This document shows positions 51,540-60,541 of a stretch of DNA of 64,000 bases, piece by piece. The first letter of the stretch is position 1, and every line of letters begins with the position of its first letter. Source of the DNA: PLanc-01 sp034678485 (GTDB lineage: Bacteria; Planctomycetota; Phycisphaerae; Sedimentisphaerales; Anaerobacaceae). The notes beneath the pieces were generated by a model. That model ran no database searches and was not told where the DNA came from. It worked only from the letters and a program-made list of their open reading frames with translations. The DNA is taken from positions 1 to 64,000 of the forward strand of contig JAXDBU010000055.1 of assembly GCA_034678485.1 (NCBI GenBank), in the 5' to 3' direction. Both the position numbers and the translations under genes were made by a program.

Positions 51540-53094
51540 ATGAGTGAGCACGCAATCCTGATCGTCACCCTGCTTCTGTGGATGCCATCAATGGCCCAGA
51601 CGCAGAACCTCCAGGCCGATTCACCCGCCGACACACCCGGCGTGACGATCACGCTGCTGGAGCAGAAGAGGACCGACAAGGCACTCGAACTAAGGTATCA
51701 GATCAGCAACCAATCCGGACGCGATGTTTGGATCTGTCAGACCATCAGTCCGGATTTCGACTTCGAATGCTTCATACCCGCGAGCGACCATAGGCTCGTG
51801 GTGCGCAGGCGATAGGATGTCCCCAGGGAATTCGAATCCTATGACGACAATTCTGTCGGAGCCTATGTACGGATGCGCCCCGGGCAGTCCCGGGTCGAGC
51901 GTCTATGCCTGCCTTTCCCGGTTCACTGCGCGACTGTATATGCTGCCAAAGTCCGCGAGCACGCCATGGATGCAGCTTCTCTGGTTGTCGAGATTGGCTT
52001 CTATGACTACGACTTGCCGGAGGACCGCCTAAGACTACAGAGAAGGTCGCCCGATGCGAACACGCCTAATCCATTCAGCAGTGCAGGGCTGCCGATGTGG
52101 ATCTATGCATGGCGGACTCTTACTGTGTCGCGTGAATCTGTCTGGGACAGAGACAACATGTTCCCTCTCGGCAACGAGTATCGAAGTGAACCCTCGTGAG
52201 CACACTCTACGAGTTGAAATCAATGACTTGTCTATCCCGTGCATCTATGTCGGCCCGTTCGGTTTCTGCGATACACCCCGCGAACGACCTGATCTCACCG
52301 ATTGCACACGAATCGAGGTGACGTATGAGCCCTCCCTGCTGGAGTATTTCTTCCCGCATGCTGGTCAGCAGAGTCTTCTCAATGCCGAAGAAAGGCAGTA
52401 TCTGCAACGACAGAAGACGGTCGTCGTCGATCGCAGGGAGTTGATCCAGGCTTTCGCCTTCGAGATCAAGCAGGCGAAGAGCAGTTGGGTCAGTCTTGTG
52501 GGAAATATCGCTCGGGTCAAATGTTACGATGGCGACAGAGTGTTGACGTCCTTCGCCGTATATGAAGGGAATCGCCTGCTCCTGGATGGGGGCGAACAGT
52601 TCATACGCCGATCCGGTTTCAAGACCCTGAGGGCATTTCCTCAGTCGGTACAAGCGTTTGAAGCCCGAGTCGGCTGTGCCTGGAACTTGCGAAAGCTATG
52701 GAATCGTCTGAGACCCTATGAGAACGTTGAGAACCCTGGCGCGGCAGACCCAGTCTGCGTGGCGGGATGGCCGCGAGCGAGCGAGTGGTGTAATGCCATT
52801 GTGCGAGCCTATGAGAACGCGAGTCCAGATCGGCGCGTCATTACGCAGCCGTTCAAATGCCCCGCTGTGGACGAAGTCAGATGTCACTATAGCATGAATC
52901 CGAACTGCGAGCCGAATTCACCGGAAGACATGGTGCTATTGTTCGAGACGAGAGCCGGCTGGAACCAACATGGCGGGCCAGAGTTGTTCACTTTCGACAA
53001 CCATGATCCGAAGGGAGGGTGTGTCCTGCTCAACGACGGGACGGTCCGGTTCATCCGCACCCAGGAAGAACTGAAGCAACTCCGGTGGAAGTAG
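51540..53094 (+). pseudogene. Disrupted secreted-protein gene with H-X9-DG-like tail (in-frame stop plus frameshift)
   Basis: A gene starting at 51540 (AGAGGG upstream; signal peptide with ILIVTLLLWMPSMAQ) is interrupted by TAG at 51813-51815. The same frame continues as protein-like sequence (DVPREFESYDDNSVGAYVRM, LVVEIGFYDYDLPEDRL) to about 52190, where the continuation shifts to the +1 frame (VNPREHTLRVEINDLSIPCI) and runs to TAA/TAG-free 53094. The end carries the planctomycete pseudopilin-like tail (FTFDNHDPKGGCVLLNDGTV). Separate short frames cover the pieces, but one ancestral protein of about 500 residues explains all of them. Either a true pseudogene or sequencing errors; recoding is less likely. 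Confidence 0.65.
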
Positions 53095-53167
53095 ACGACG
53101 ATGGGCACACTGCAGGCCGCTTGGGCACGCACACATGCGATTGCCCTGCCCATAATCGCGCGGCGAA

Positions 53168-53196
53168 TTGCGGACGCGGGCGGCATCCCTTATAAT
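53168..53196 (+). promoter_or_regulatory. Promoter of threonine synthase gene
   Basis: TTGCGG at 53168-53173 and a perfect TATAAT at 53191-53196 are 17 bases apart. AAGGAG at 53218-53223 is the ribosome-binding site. Confidence 0.65.
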
Positions 53197-53231
53197 CGGC
53201 CCCGCAATAGGGTCCATAAGGAGTCTACGAC

Positions 53232-54578
53232 ATGGCGATGAACGACGCGGCGTTTCAGAAGTGCATCAATCCCGCCTGCGGGGCCGAGTTCGACTGCAAG
53301 GAGTCGATCTTCAAGTGCCCCCAGTGCGGCGATCTGCTCGATATCCAGTACAACTGGGCCAGGGTCCCGGTGCCCAGGAAGCTCGCCGATTTCGGCAAGC
53401 GGTGGGCGACCCGCGACAAGCCGCTGGACTTCTCCGGCGTGTGGCGGTTCCGCGAACTGCTGGACTTCTGCCCCGACCGGCACAAGATCACCATCGGCGA
53501 GGGACAAACCATTCTCCAACAGAATCGCCCGATCGCCCAGCATCTCGGCATGAAGCCCGAGTGCCTCTTCCTCCAGTACGAGGGACTCAATCCCTCGGGC
53601 TCCTTCAAAGACAACGGCATGACCGCCGCCTTTAGTCACGCGAAGATGGTGGGGGCCAAGAGCTGCGCCTGCGCCTCGACCGGCAACACCTCCGCGTCGG
53701 TTGCGCTATACGCTCAGAGCTGCGGACTCAGGTGCACCGTCTTCATCGGCTCCGGGCGGATCGCTTTCGGCAAGCTCAGCCAGGCGATGGACTACGGCGC
53801 CCAGACCGTCCAGATCCAGGGCGACTTCGACGACTGCATGAAGCAGGTCCAGGCGGTCTGTGTCGAGCTGGGCCTGTACCTGCTCAACTCGCTCAATCCC
53901 TTCCGGCTCGAAGGCCAGAAGACGATCATGTTCCGCATCATCGAGGCCCTCGGCTGGCAGGTCCCTGACTGGATCGTCGTCCCCGGCGGCAATCTCGGCA
54001 ACTCCTCCGCATTCGGCAAAGCGTTCGCGGAGCTCAAGCAGCTCGGCCTGATCGACCGCATCCCGCGCATGGCGATCATCAACGCCACCGGCGCCGACAC
54101 GCTCACCGACCTGGTGAACAACAAAAAGCTCGCCTGGAACAACGGCCACGTGGATCAAAAGATCATCGACAGTTACTACGCGGACCTGACCGCCCGGCAC
54201 TTCTCGCCGCACACCTGTGCCTCGGCCATCGAGATCTCCCGCCCGGTGAACCTCAAGAAGTGCCTGCGGGCCATCGACGTCTGCCAGGGCATCGTACGGG
54301 CGGTGACGGATCAGGAGATATGCGACGCCAAGGCCCTCATCGGCAAGTTCGGCCTGGGTTGCGAGCCCGCCTCCGCGGCCACTGTCGCGGGTCTGAAGCA
54401 CCTGCTGGCCGAGGGCGTCATCGCCAAGGACCAGCGCGTCGCCTGCGTCCTGACGGGGCACACCCTCAAGGACCCCAATGTCACCGTGAACTACCACAAG
54501 GACAAGCAGGGCCAGTTCAGCAACCCGCCCCTCTCGGCCCCGAACGACCTGCAGGAGATCATCAAGCTGATCCGCTGA
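53232..54578 (+). CDS. thrC: Threonine synthase
   Basis: A 448-residue PLP enzyme converting O-phosphohomoserine to threonine in the cytoplasm. A zinc-ribbon-like N-terminus (CINPACGAEFDCK, FKCPQCGDLLDI) precedes the catalytic domain, as in the long archaeal/planctomycete form. The PLP lysine is Lys126 in NPSGSFKDNGMTAAF; the phosphate-binding loop is in GGNLGNSSAFGK. AAGGAG lies 8 bases before the start and a good promoter precedes it. The gene is flanked by secreted-protein genes and appears to be a single-gene unit. Confidence 0.95.
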   Translation: MAMNDAAFQKCINPACGAEFDCKESIFKCPQCGDLLDIQYNWARVPVPRKLADFGKRWATRDKPLDFSGVWRFRELLDFCPDRHKITIGEGQTILQQNRPIAQHLGMKPECLFLQYEGLNPSGSFKDNGMTAAFSHAKMVGAKSCACASTGNTSASVALYAQSCGLRCTVFIGSGRIAFGKLSQAMDYGAQTVQIQGDFDDCMKQVQAVCVELGLYLLNSLNPFRLEGQKTIMFRIIEALGWQVPDWIVVPGGNLGNSSAFGKAFAELKQLGLIDRIPRMAIINATGADTLTDLVNNKKLAWNNGHVDQKIIDSYYADLTARHFSPHTCASAIEISRPVNLKKCLRAIDVCQGIVRAVTDQEICDAKALIGKFGLGCEPASAATVAGLKHLLAEGVIAKDQRVACVLTGHTLKDPNVTVNYHKDKQGQFSNPPLSAPNDLQEIIKLIR

Positions 54579-54618
54579 CTCACGCATAAGCAAGTCCGAC
54601 CTCCAACAGGAGAAGTCC

Positions 54619-56643
54619 ATGAAACGTGCCAATTCCCTGGTCGCCCGATCCGCTGTCAAAACCCTTCTTCTGCTCGCGGCATTTGTTGTGAGCCTCCCGC
54701 CGTGCGTCGCCAGCGGTGGTGTGACCCTGTACGTTTCCAAGCTCGGCGACAATTCGAACGGGCGGACCTGGGAAACCGCGTTTCACACGATTCAGAAGGC
54801 CCTGGACGCGGTGCCAGACGACCAGGGCGGACATCGGATCGTCGTCCGGCCGGACACCTATGTCGAGGCCAACCTCGCTCCGGTCCACAAGGGCGCTGCA
54901 GGCGCGTACAACAGCCTGATCGGCGACTTCAGCGGTTCGCTTGGTTCCGGCGCGACCGGCTGGGTCCTCATCGATTCCGGCGATCCCGAAAAGGGGTTCA
55001 AGAGCTGGGACTGGTGGGGTCCCGTCCGCGCGTCGGACAAGCACTGGCCGACCGGGAACAACCAGGAGACCTTCTCCAGCATCATCTGGGACCGCTGGAA
55101 ACTGAGCCATCTCTACACCGCCGGCGGTGACGGCGGCTTCTTCTGGGACCTCACCAACAAGAGCGGCGAGGGCTTCACCGTCGTCGTCGAGGACTGCGTC
55201 GGCACCGGTCGCGCCTTCGGCGGGGGCGTCGCCTACCCGACGGTCCGGCCGGGCGAGCCGAGCGTGTTCCGCCGCTGCTACTTCCTCGCACTCGACTGGG
55301 TGGGCGACACCGCGGCCATCCTCGTGGGCGGATGGGAGAAGACGATGCCCGACGAGCCGCACGTCGTGTTTGAGGACTGCACGCTCGTACACACCGACAA
55401 CGCGGTGGCCATCTCGTACGCCAGTCACTGCGCCCGCGCGAAGTTCGTGAACTGCCGGATGATCGTGCTGAACTTCACCCAGCCGGAAATGGGCGGCAAA
55501 TCGACCGGCATCATCTGTACCCAGGGACACTCCCCCACCGGCAAGCTGCACGTCGATCTGGAAGACTGCATCCTCGCGGGCTACAGCGTCTTCACATCGG
55601 GCGACGACGGCAAGGCCGTCACGTATACGACCAAGGGCATGACGCAAGCCTATGTGCAATTCAAGCAGGAGATGCCTGCAAGCTTCGAGCGTCTGGGCCT
55701 GTGGCCGACGGACCTGTTCGCACAGATCGCTCCGCCCAAGCTGGGCTCCCCCTCGGCGGTGGCCCCCACGCGGCCCGTGCTGACCAAGCTGCCACTGGCT
55801 ATCGCCAAGGCCATGGAGAACACCCCGGTCATATGGAAGGGCCGGCCCCTGCACATCCTCAATCGTCGCGACGACACGAAGAACGGCACCGACGACTACG
55901 TCAAGAGCATGTACCTCTACGCGGTCGATATGGACACAGGCGAGGAGGTGTCCCGCTTCGGCGAGGGCCACTCCTTCGCCAATGCGTTCGTCAATGGCTC
56001 CGACCTCCATGTCTTCGCCAGCGAGGGGACGAATCGCGACTGGTTCCAGGGCCTCTTTCACTTCACGACCCGCGACCTCAAGACCTGGACCCGCGAGCCC
56101 GCCATCGCCCAGGACGGCGACGAGCACCTGTTCAACGCCTCTGTCTGCCGGGACGAGAAGGGCTTCGTCATGGCCTACGAGTCGAACAAGCCGGTGTCGT
56201 TCTGCTTCAAGTTCGCTCGCTCGACCGACCTGTCGAAGTGGGAGAAGGTCCCGGGCCTGATCTTCACAGGCGTGAATCACGAGTACAGCGCCTGCCCGGC
56301 GCTTCGCTACTTCCGGCACTACTACTACGTCATCTACTTGCACAACTTCATCCCGTGCCACAAGGGGTACACGCCGTTCCTGGCCCGGTCGAAGGACTTG
56401 GCCGACTGGGAGCTGAGCCCATTCAATCCGATCCTCGAAGCCGGTCCGGGCGAGGGGATCAACAACTCCGATGTGGACCTCTTCGAGTGGGAGGGCAAGA
56501 CGTACCTCACGTACGCCACCGGCGACCAGGCCACCTGGGGCGCGGTCCGCATTGCCCTCTATGACGGCTCGATGCAGGAGTTCTTCACAAGTCACTTCCC
56601 GACCGGCAGGCCGACCGTGAAAGCCGATGCACGAGGCGACTGA
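54619..56643 (+). CDS. Secreted beta-helix plus five-bladed propeller protein (probable glycan enzyme)
   Basis: A 674-residue exported protein. After a signal peptide (TLLLLAAFVVSLPPCVASGG), residues about 35-350 form a right-handed beta-helix (LYVSKLGDNSNGRTWETAFH, TIQKALDAVPDDQGGHRIVV, then repeated FEDCTL/FVNCRM/LEDCIL turns). Residues about 400-660 look like a GH43/GH32-type propeller (MYLYAVDMDTGEEVSRFGEG, RDLKTWTREPAIAQDGDEHL, ARSTDLSKWEKVPGLI, SKDLADWELSPFNPIL). Exact family and catalytic residues are not assigned. AGGAG precedes the start. It lies 40 bases after thrC. Confidence 0.75.
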   Translation: MKRANSLVARSAVKTLLLLAAFVVSLPPCVASGGVTLYVSKLGDNSNGRTWETAFHTIQKALDAVPDDQGGHRIVVRPDTYVEANLAPVHKGAAGAYNSLIGDFSGSLGSGATGWVLIDSGDPEKGFKSWDWWGPVRASDKHWPTGNNQETFSSIIWDRWKLSHLYTAGGDGGFFWDLTNKSGEGFTVVVEDCVGTGRAFGGGVAYPTVRPGEPSVFRRCYFLALDWVGDTAAILVGGWEKTMPDEPHVVFEDCTLVHTDNAVAISYASHCARAKFVNCRMIVLNFTQPEMGGKSTGIICTQGHSPTGKLHVDLEDCILAGYSVFTSGDDGKAVTYTTKGMTQAYVQFKQEMPASFERLGLWPTDLFAQIAPPKLGSPSAVAPTRPVLTKLPLAIAKAMENTPVIWKGRPLHILNRRDDTKNGTDDYVKSMYLYAVDMDTGEEVSRFGEGHSFANAFVNGSDLHVFASEGTNRDWFQGLFHFTTRDLKTWTREPAIAQDGDEHLFNASVCRDEKGFVMAYESNKPVSFCFKFARSTDLSKWEKVPGLIFTGVNHEYSACPALRYFRHYYYVIYLHNFIPCHKGYTPFLARSKDLADWELSPFNPILEAGPGEGINNSDVDLFEWEGKTYLTYATGDQATWGAVRIALYDGSMQEFFTSHFPTGRPTVKADARGD

Positions 56644-56683
56644 GTCTTGCGACGGTCGATGAAAAGAAGACTGTAGATTCTAC

Positions 56684-56712
56684 TTGACAAATTCGAGTGC
56701 GAAGGATAAACT
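56684..56712 (+). promoter_or_regulatory. Promoter of the second PEP-CTERM gene
   Basis: TTGACA at 56684-56689 and TAAACT at 56707-56712 are 17 bases apart. The leader to the start codon is about 165 bases, unusually long, and contains the alternating stretch GCGCGGTGCGCGCGAGCG. Confidence 0.6.
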
Positions 56713-56884
56713 CACATAGGCTGAGCCTCACCGGAGGAGGATCGTCACTCGGCTGTTGCTTGCGCGGTGCGCGCGAGCGTTCTGCACAAGCAAGGCGGGG
56801 ACACTTTGTCTCTACAGCCGGTAGAAAAAAGCGGGTTTTGTCTGGGGTTTCTGGCACAGTTTTGTGGGAGAAAAGGAGAAGATC

Positions 56885-57469
56885 ATGAGCGTGAAATCGT
56901 GGAAGATGTCGCTTGTTGCAGTAGCCCTGCTGGGTAGCCAGGCATGCCTAGCGGCGGGGACAGTCTGGCTCGATGAAGTCGTCTTGTTCGACCAGCCTGC
57001 GGGTTCCAGCACCGCCGGAGGTCCCACGACGAATGCCCTGGGGCCCAACGACGGTGCCTCTGTAGCGGTCGACATCCCCGAGACATTGATCCTCGCCTTC
57101 ACGGACAACACCGCCTCCGATGGCGTCGGAAACGACCTCAAGATCTACCAGGTCTTCGGCGGCGACTCGAATGTGGACATCTATGCCAGCAAGGACAACC
57201 TTGCATATGTCTACCTGGGAAGAACCGACTACGAGACGACGTATTATGATCTGTTGGGCACAGGTCTCGATTACGTCAACTACATGAAGTTCGTTGGGCT
57301 GGACAATGGTGGAAGTACTCCCGGTTTCGACCTCGACGCCGTCGAGGCGCTGAACTCGGTCGACCACATCGGCCTGCCCGATGGCACAGTCCCTGCGCCT
57401 GGCGCGATCCTGCTGGGCTCTCTCGGCGCGGGCCTGGTCGGCTGGATGCGCCGTCGCAGAACCCTCTGA
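56885..57469 (+). CDS. PEP-CTERM-type sorted exoprotein
   Basis: A 194-residue secreted protein with start at 56885 supported by AAGGAGAA; the ATG at 56864 is in the leader. Signal peptide MSLVAVALLGSQACLAAG. The mature part resembles the domain of planctomycete exoproteins with F5/8-like or cell-surface beta folds (VVLFDQPAGSSTAGGPTTNA, FTDNTASDGVGNDLKIYQVF, NYMKFVGLDNGGSTPGFDLD). The end is VPAPGAILLGSLGAGLVGWM then RRRRTL, nearly the same as the C-terminus of the protein at 40280, so both are probably handled by the same sorting enzyme, which is not in the window. Confidence 0.85.
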   Translation: MSVKSWKMSLVAVALLGSQACLAAGTVWLDEVVLFDQPAGSSTAGGPTTNALGPNDGASVAVDIPETLILAFTDNTASDGVGNDLKIYQVFGGDSNVDIYASKDNLAYVYLGRTDYETTYYDLLGTGLDYVNYMKFVGLDNGGSTPGFDLDAVEALNSVDHIGLPDGTVPAPGAILLGSLGAGLVGWMRRRRTL

Positions 57470-57494
57470 TCTGCTGAGACCAATGTGCGATTCC

Positions 57495-57523
57495 AGGGCT
57501 GCGAGCGGTTCGCGCAGCCCTTT
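57495..57523 (+). terminator. Probable intrinsic terminator after the PEP-CTERM gene
   Basis: AGGGCTGCG (57495-57503) pairs with CGCAGCCCT (57513-57521) around a 9-base loop and runs into TTT. It separates this gene from the convergent dtd gene. Confidence 0.6.
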
Positions 57524-57547
57524 CCATTGGACCTTCGCACAGCCGCG

Positions 57548-57997
57548 TCAGAACAGGCGGGTGCTGTCGAGCAGGAAGGTGACCGGGCCGTCGTTGACGC
57601 TCGTCACGTGCATGTGCGCACCGAAGACACCCTTCCGGACCGGGACGCCCTGCTGGGAAATGACCTGGGCCACCTTCTCGTACAGGCCCTCGGCGACCGC
57701 CGGATCGGCGGCGCCGTCGAAGCTGGGCCGGCGGCCCTTGCGACAATCTCCGTGCAGTGTGAAGTTGCTCACGAGCAGGATCCCCCCGCCGATATCGATC
57801 ACGCTGCGATTCATTTTGCCTGCCTCGTCGGCGAAAATGCGGAGATTGGCCAGCTTCTCGGCCATAAACTGGACGTCGGCTTCGGTGTCGCCTTTGCCGA
57901 CCCCAAGATAGACCAGCAGGCCCGGCCCAATCTGCCCGACGATCTTGCCCTCGACTTCGACCTTCGCTTCAGCGACTCTCTGTATCACCGCTCGCAT
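57548..57997 (-). CDS. dtd: D-aminoacyl-tRNA deacylase
   Basis: A 149-residue cytoplasmic enzyme that hydrolyses D-aminoacyl-tRNA as a translation quality-control step. Family marks are MRAVIQRVAEAKVEVEG at the N-terminus, LLVSNFTLHGDCRKGRRPSF (SQFTL-type catalytic loop, here SNFTL) and the C-terminal GVFGAHMHVTSVNDGPVTFL, which holds the cross-subunit Gly-cisPro-like NDGPVT motif. Three ATGs are in tandem (58003, 58000, 57997); the last begins the conserved protein. It lies 19 bases after the SDR gene and is probably co-transcribed with it. Confidence 0.95.
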   Translation of the reverse strand: MRAVIQRVAEAKVEVEGKIVGQIGPGLLVYLGVGKGDTEADVQFMAEKLANLRIFADEAGKMNRSVIDIGGGILLVSNFTLHGDCRKGRRPSFDGAADPAVAEGLYEKVAQVISQQGVPVRKGVFGAHMHVTSVNDGPVTFLLDSTRLF

Positions 57998-58016
57998 CAT
58001 CACTCACTTTCAAATG

Positions 58017-58748
58017 TCAGCAGAACCAGGGCGCCGCCGCTGCACGTCGGATGTGCAGCTCGTCCACGACCGCGTTGCCCGTCCGCGTCACCAGATACAG
58101 GACCAGCTCCGCGATCTCGTTCGGCTGGATGAGATCCGCCGTTTGGATATCGGGCCGCACGTTGCCGACCATCCCAGTATCAACCGCGCCCGGGCAGACG
58201 ACATGTACGCGGATGTTCGTGCCTCGTAGTTCCTCAGCCAGGGACATCGTCAGGCCGCGAAGGGCGTGTTTCGACGCAGTATACGCGCTCTGGAGCGGAT
58301 ACCCTTTGACCCCGACCACAGACGAGATATTGACGATGAAGGCCGCGTCGGCCCGTCGCAACAGCGGCAACGCTTCGCGGCACAGGATGAACGGCGCCCT
58401 CGCGTTGATCGTCCAGCAGCGGTCCAGATCTTCGGTCCGAGTCTCGTCGAACTTCGCGGAATGCGTGACACCGGCATTGTTGATGAGGATGTCCAGCCGG
58501 CCGAACCGTCCCTCCACCACCTGCACAAGATGGCGAATCGAGCTCTCGTCCGCCAGTTCCGTGACCACCGTCTCGGCCCGTCCGCCCGCCCGACGGACGA
58601 GGTCCGCGGTCTCGTTGAGCGGATCGAGCGACCGTGCGGCGAGCACGACGACAGCCCCTTCGCGCGCCAGTGCGACGCCGATCGCCCGCCCGATTCCGCG
58701 ACTGCCCCCGGTGACAATCGCCACTTTCCCATCTAACCGTCCAGCCAT
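58017..58748 (-). CDS. Short-chain dehydrogenase/reductase (FabG-like)
   Basis: A 243-residue NAD(P)-dependent oxidoreductase. The cofactor motif is TGGSRGIG, the structural NNAG motif follows (DILINNAGVTHSAKF), and the catalytic set is Ser in NISSVVG, Tyr156 and Lys160 (SAYTASKHA). The C-terminal region EIAELVLYLVTRTGNAVVDE is typical of 3-oxoacyl-ACP reductase-like members, but substrate cannot be told from sequence. GGAG lies before the start. dtd follows after 19 bases in the same direction. Confidence 0.93.
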   Translation of the reverse strand: MAGRLDGKVAIVTGGSRGIGRAIGVALAREGAVVVLAARSLDPLNETADLVRRAGGRAETVVTELADESSIRHLVQVVEGRFGRLDILINNAGVTHSAKFDETRTEDLDRCWTINARAPFILCREALPLLRRADAAFIVNISSVVGVKGYPLQSAYTASKHALRGLTMSLAEELRGTNIRVHVVCPGAVDTGMVGNVRPDIQTADLIQPNEIAELVLYLVTRTGNAVVDELHIRRAAAAPWFC

Positions 58749-58887
58749 TGAAACACTCCAAGCGACGTGACAACCAGCCGATTATATACGACGGCCATTC
58801 ATTGGGGGGAAAAAAACCGCACCCGCCCGGGTCGGACACCTCGGCAGACCTGAGTGTGACCAGTTCTTCCGGCAACCGCACCCGAAT

Positions 58888-59000
58888 TGTCATGCTGAAC
58901 GAAGCGGAGCACCTGGGCATCGGAGGAGACGTGGCGTCCGAAGTCGATACGCTTCTTTCACTCCCGGGCCAGATCCTTCGCTGTCGCTCAGGACGACAAG
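58888..59000. repeat. Dispersed intergenic inverted repeat (GTCAT family)
   Basis: TGTCATGCTGAACGAAGCGG at the left is mirrored by CTTCGCTGTCGCTCAGGACGACA at the right in shorter form. A further partial arm (GTGAGCGACTCAGGACGACA) occurs near 59136-59155. The 58749-59297 gap contains these repeats and the promoter of the next gene, but no gene. Confidence 0.6.
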
Positions 59001-59244
59001 GTCGAGACCCCTGCCAGGTACGTTCGCGTTGCTCAGAGCCTGCCTTGAGCAGAGTCAAGGGATGAAAACAGGCGGCTTCCAAGCATATGGGTTCTGTGAG
59101 ACGCCGGTCTCCTTCCCGACACCAGCCGCGAAGCGGGTGAGCGACTCAGGACGACACCGTATCGCCAACACCTTGCGTCACATCGAGTCGCAGACCGCCC
59201 GAGAGTGCAGTCACACCCGCCAATCTGAATACCCAGGCTTTTCT

Positions 59245-59273
59245 TTGACTTCGCTCCGGGACCGCCGTATACT
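59245..59273 (+). promoter_or_regulatory. Promoter of the conserved hypothetical gene
   Basis: TTGACT at 59245-59250 and TATACT at 59268-59273 are separated by 17 bases, leaving a short leader of about 20 bases to the start codon. Confidence 0.65.
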
Positions 59274-59297
59274 CCGCCAGACGCCTGTTTGGCCGAG

Positions 59298-60047
59298 ATG
59301 GACATGAACTACCAGTTCGACAAAGACAAGATATCGCAGCACATCGTCAAGTACGGCGTGGATATGAGGCCGCCCATCCTGCCGGAGGAGGACCGGACCA
59401 AGCTGCAGGACTACGGCAACTGGCTCGTCAAGCAGTTTCCGGAGGTCTTCGAGACGATGCTGGTCGGCCCGCGCGAGGTGCGCGTGCAGCGGACGTTCCT
59501 GTTGCCCAACGCCAAGCGGATCGAGCTGGCGACGTTTGTACTGACGAATCGCGGCCCGGTGTTCACGTTTCCCGAACGGCTGTACATCGACCAGACGCAC
59601 GAGCTGGCCATTCCCGAGAAGGACAAGATCTTCCGCAAGGCATTCGACGAGCTGCGCGCCCGGTTCGCGGAGCGGACCGTGCCTCGCGTCGGCGTCGTCC
59701 ACGAGTTCGTCTTCGACACCGGCTTCACCGATTCGCTCGACGTGATCGCCAGCAGTCTCAAATACGAGTTGTGGCGAGAGAAGGCAAAGAACCTGCGCAT
59801 CTGCCTGGAGGCACCCACCGACGACAAGAACGTCAACATCGAGCTGCGGCCGACCCACCTGCAGCGCACCGGTCCGCAAGGTCCGGCCGCCACGCAAGAG
59901 ATGAAGTTCGGCATCATCGTCAACGTCGATATCAACAATCGTCAGACCGGCACCGACCTGACAAAGGCCGAGGTCACCGATATCCTTGCCTTCAGCGGCG
60001 ATTACGTCCCCGACGAGTTGATCAGATTCCTCAATAACGAGTACTGA
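59298..60047 (+). CDS. Conserved hypothetical protein
   Basis: A cytoplasmic protein of about 249 residues that I do not recognise. It is hydrophilic, with alternating strands and helices and no membrane segment (ILPEEDRTKLQDYGNWLVKQ, LPNAKRIELATFVLTNRGPV, LDVIASSLKYELWREKAKNL, MKFGIIVNVDINNRQTGTDL). Starts at 59298 and 59304 are both possible; a TTG at 59289 is less likely. A strong promoter precedes it, so it is probably expressed on its own. The even codon bias and absence of low-complexity sequence argue that it is a real gene. Confidence 0.75.
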   Translation: MDMNYQFDKDKISQHIVKYGVDMRPPILPEEDRTKLQDYGNWLVKQFPEVFETMLVGPREVRVQRTFLLPNAKRIELATFVLTNRGPVFTFPERLYIDQTHELAIPEKDKIFRKAFDELRARFAERTVPRVGVVHEFVFDTGFTDSLDVIASSLKYELWREKAKNLRICLEAPTDDKNVNIELRPTHLQRTGPQGPAATQEMKFGIIVNVDINNRQTGTDLTKAEVTDILAFSGDYVPDELIRFLNNEY

Positions 60048-60167
60048 TCTGTCAGAGCGGCCGCAGCTTCCCCGCGGGTCCTATGGGACTCATGGGGCTC
60101 ATTCCATCAGCAGGGGCAGAGAATGCACGCACAATCCATCGAAAGGCGTTCTGTGCGCAAAAGAAAA

Positions 60168-60219
60168 ACAGGGCTGAGGAGCGGAGGGAGAGGAAAAGCG
60201 AGATAACCCCAGCCCTGTT
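60168..60219. ncRNA. Hairpin element upstream of cysK (candidate minus-strand terminator or structured RNA)
   Basis: AACAGGGCTG (60168-60177) pairs with CAGCCCTGTT (60210-60219) around a 32-base purine-rich loop. Read on the minus strand it is followed by TTTTTCTTTT, as in an intrinsic terminator, although no leftward gene ends here. A look-alike is at 61462-61506. The ncRNA label is tentative. Confidence 0.4.
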
Positions 60220-60541
60220 ATAGTGCAATACCAATCAGGGAACCGTAATGATGTACAGCAATATACGGGAGGCGGTTCAATTCAGGCAAGCGAAATTTTT
60301 CACAAAATGAAATCAATTCATGCACGTAAGACCCTCAACCAGAGAGCTTCAGGCGGATGAATGTGGGTACCGAAGCCCTATATATTGTAGGTCCCGTGCA
60401 GCCCAATCCTATATATCGGGCATAGCGCCGTTCGTCAAATAGTGCGCATTCGCGACATCAAGGCCTTCACTTTCCACGCTTTTTGCTCTTGCGATGGGTC
60501 CGGCCTTGAGGAATAAGGCCCATGAGCCGACAACACTCCTT
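60220..60541. other. Long AT-richer leader region before cysK
   Basis: About 320 bases with lower GC than the surroundings. It has CCCTATATATTGTAGG and CCTATATATCGGG motifs at about 60389 and 60408, and a small stem GGCCTT/AAGGCC (60502-60520) close to the cysK start. No gene is seen. A regulatory leader is possible, but I recognise no known riboswitch. Confidence 0.4.

Noticed and set aside
51813..51815. Amber codon read as pyrrolysine or programmed readthrough
   Set aside because: A separate frameshift follows in the same gene and no pyrrolysine gene is in the window; decay or error explains both lesions more simply.
54580..56595. A 671-residue minus-strand frame opposite the beta-helix/propeller gene
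   Set aside because: No family resemblance; the plus-strand protein has clear folds and a ribosome-binding site.
60220..60541. Possible riboswitch or T-box leader upstream of cysK
   Set aside because: I could not match the pairing pattern to a SAM, T-box or other known leader, so only an unassigned leader is reported.
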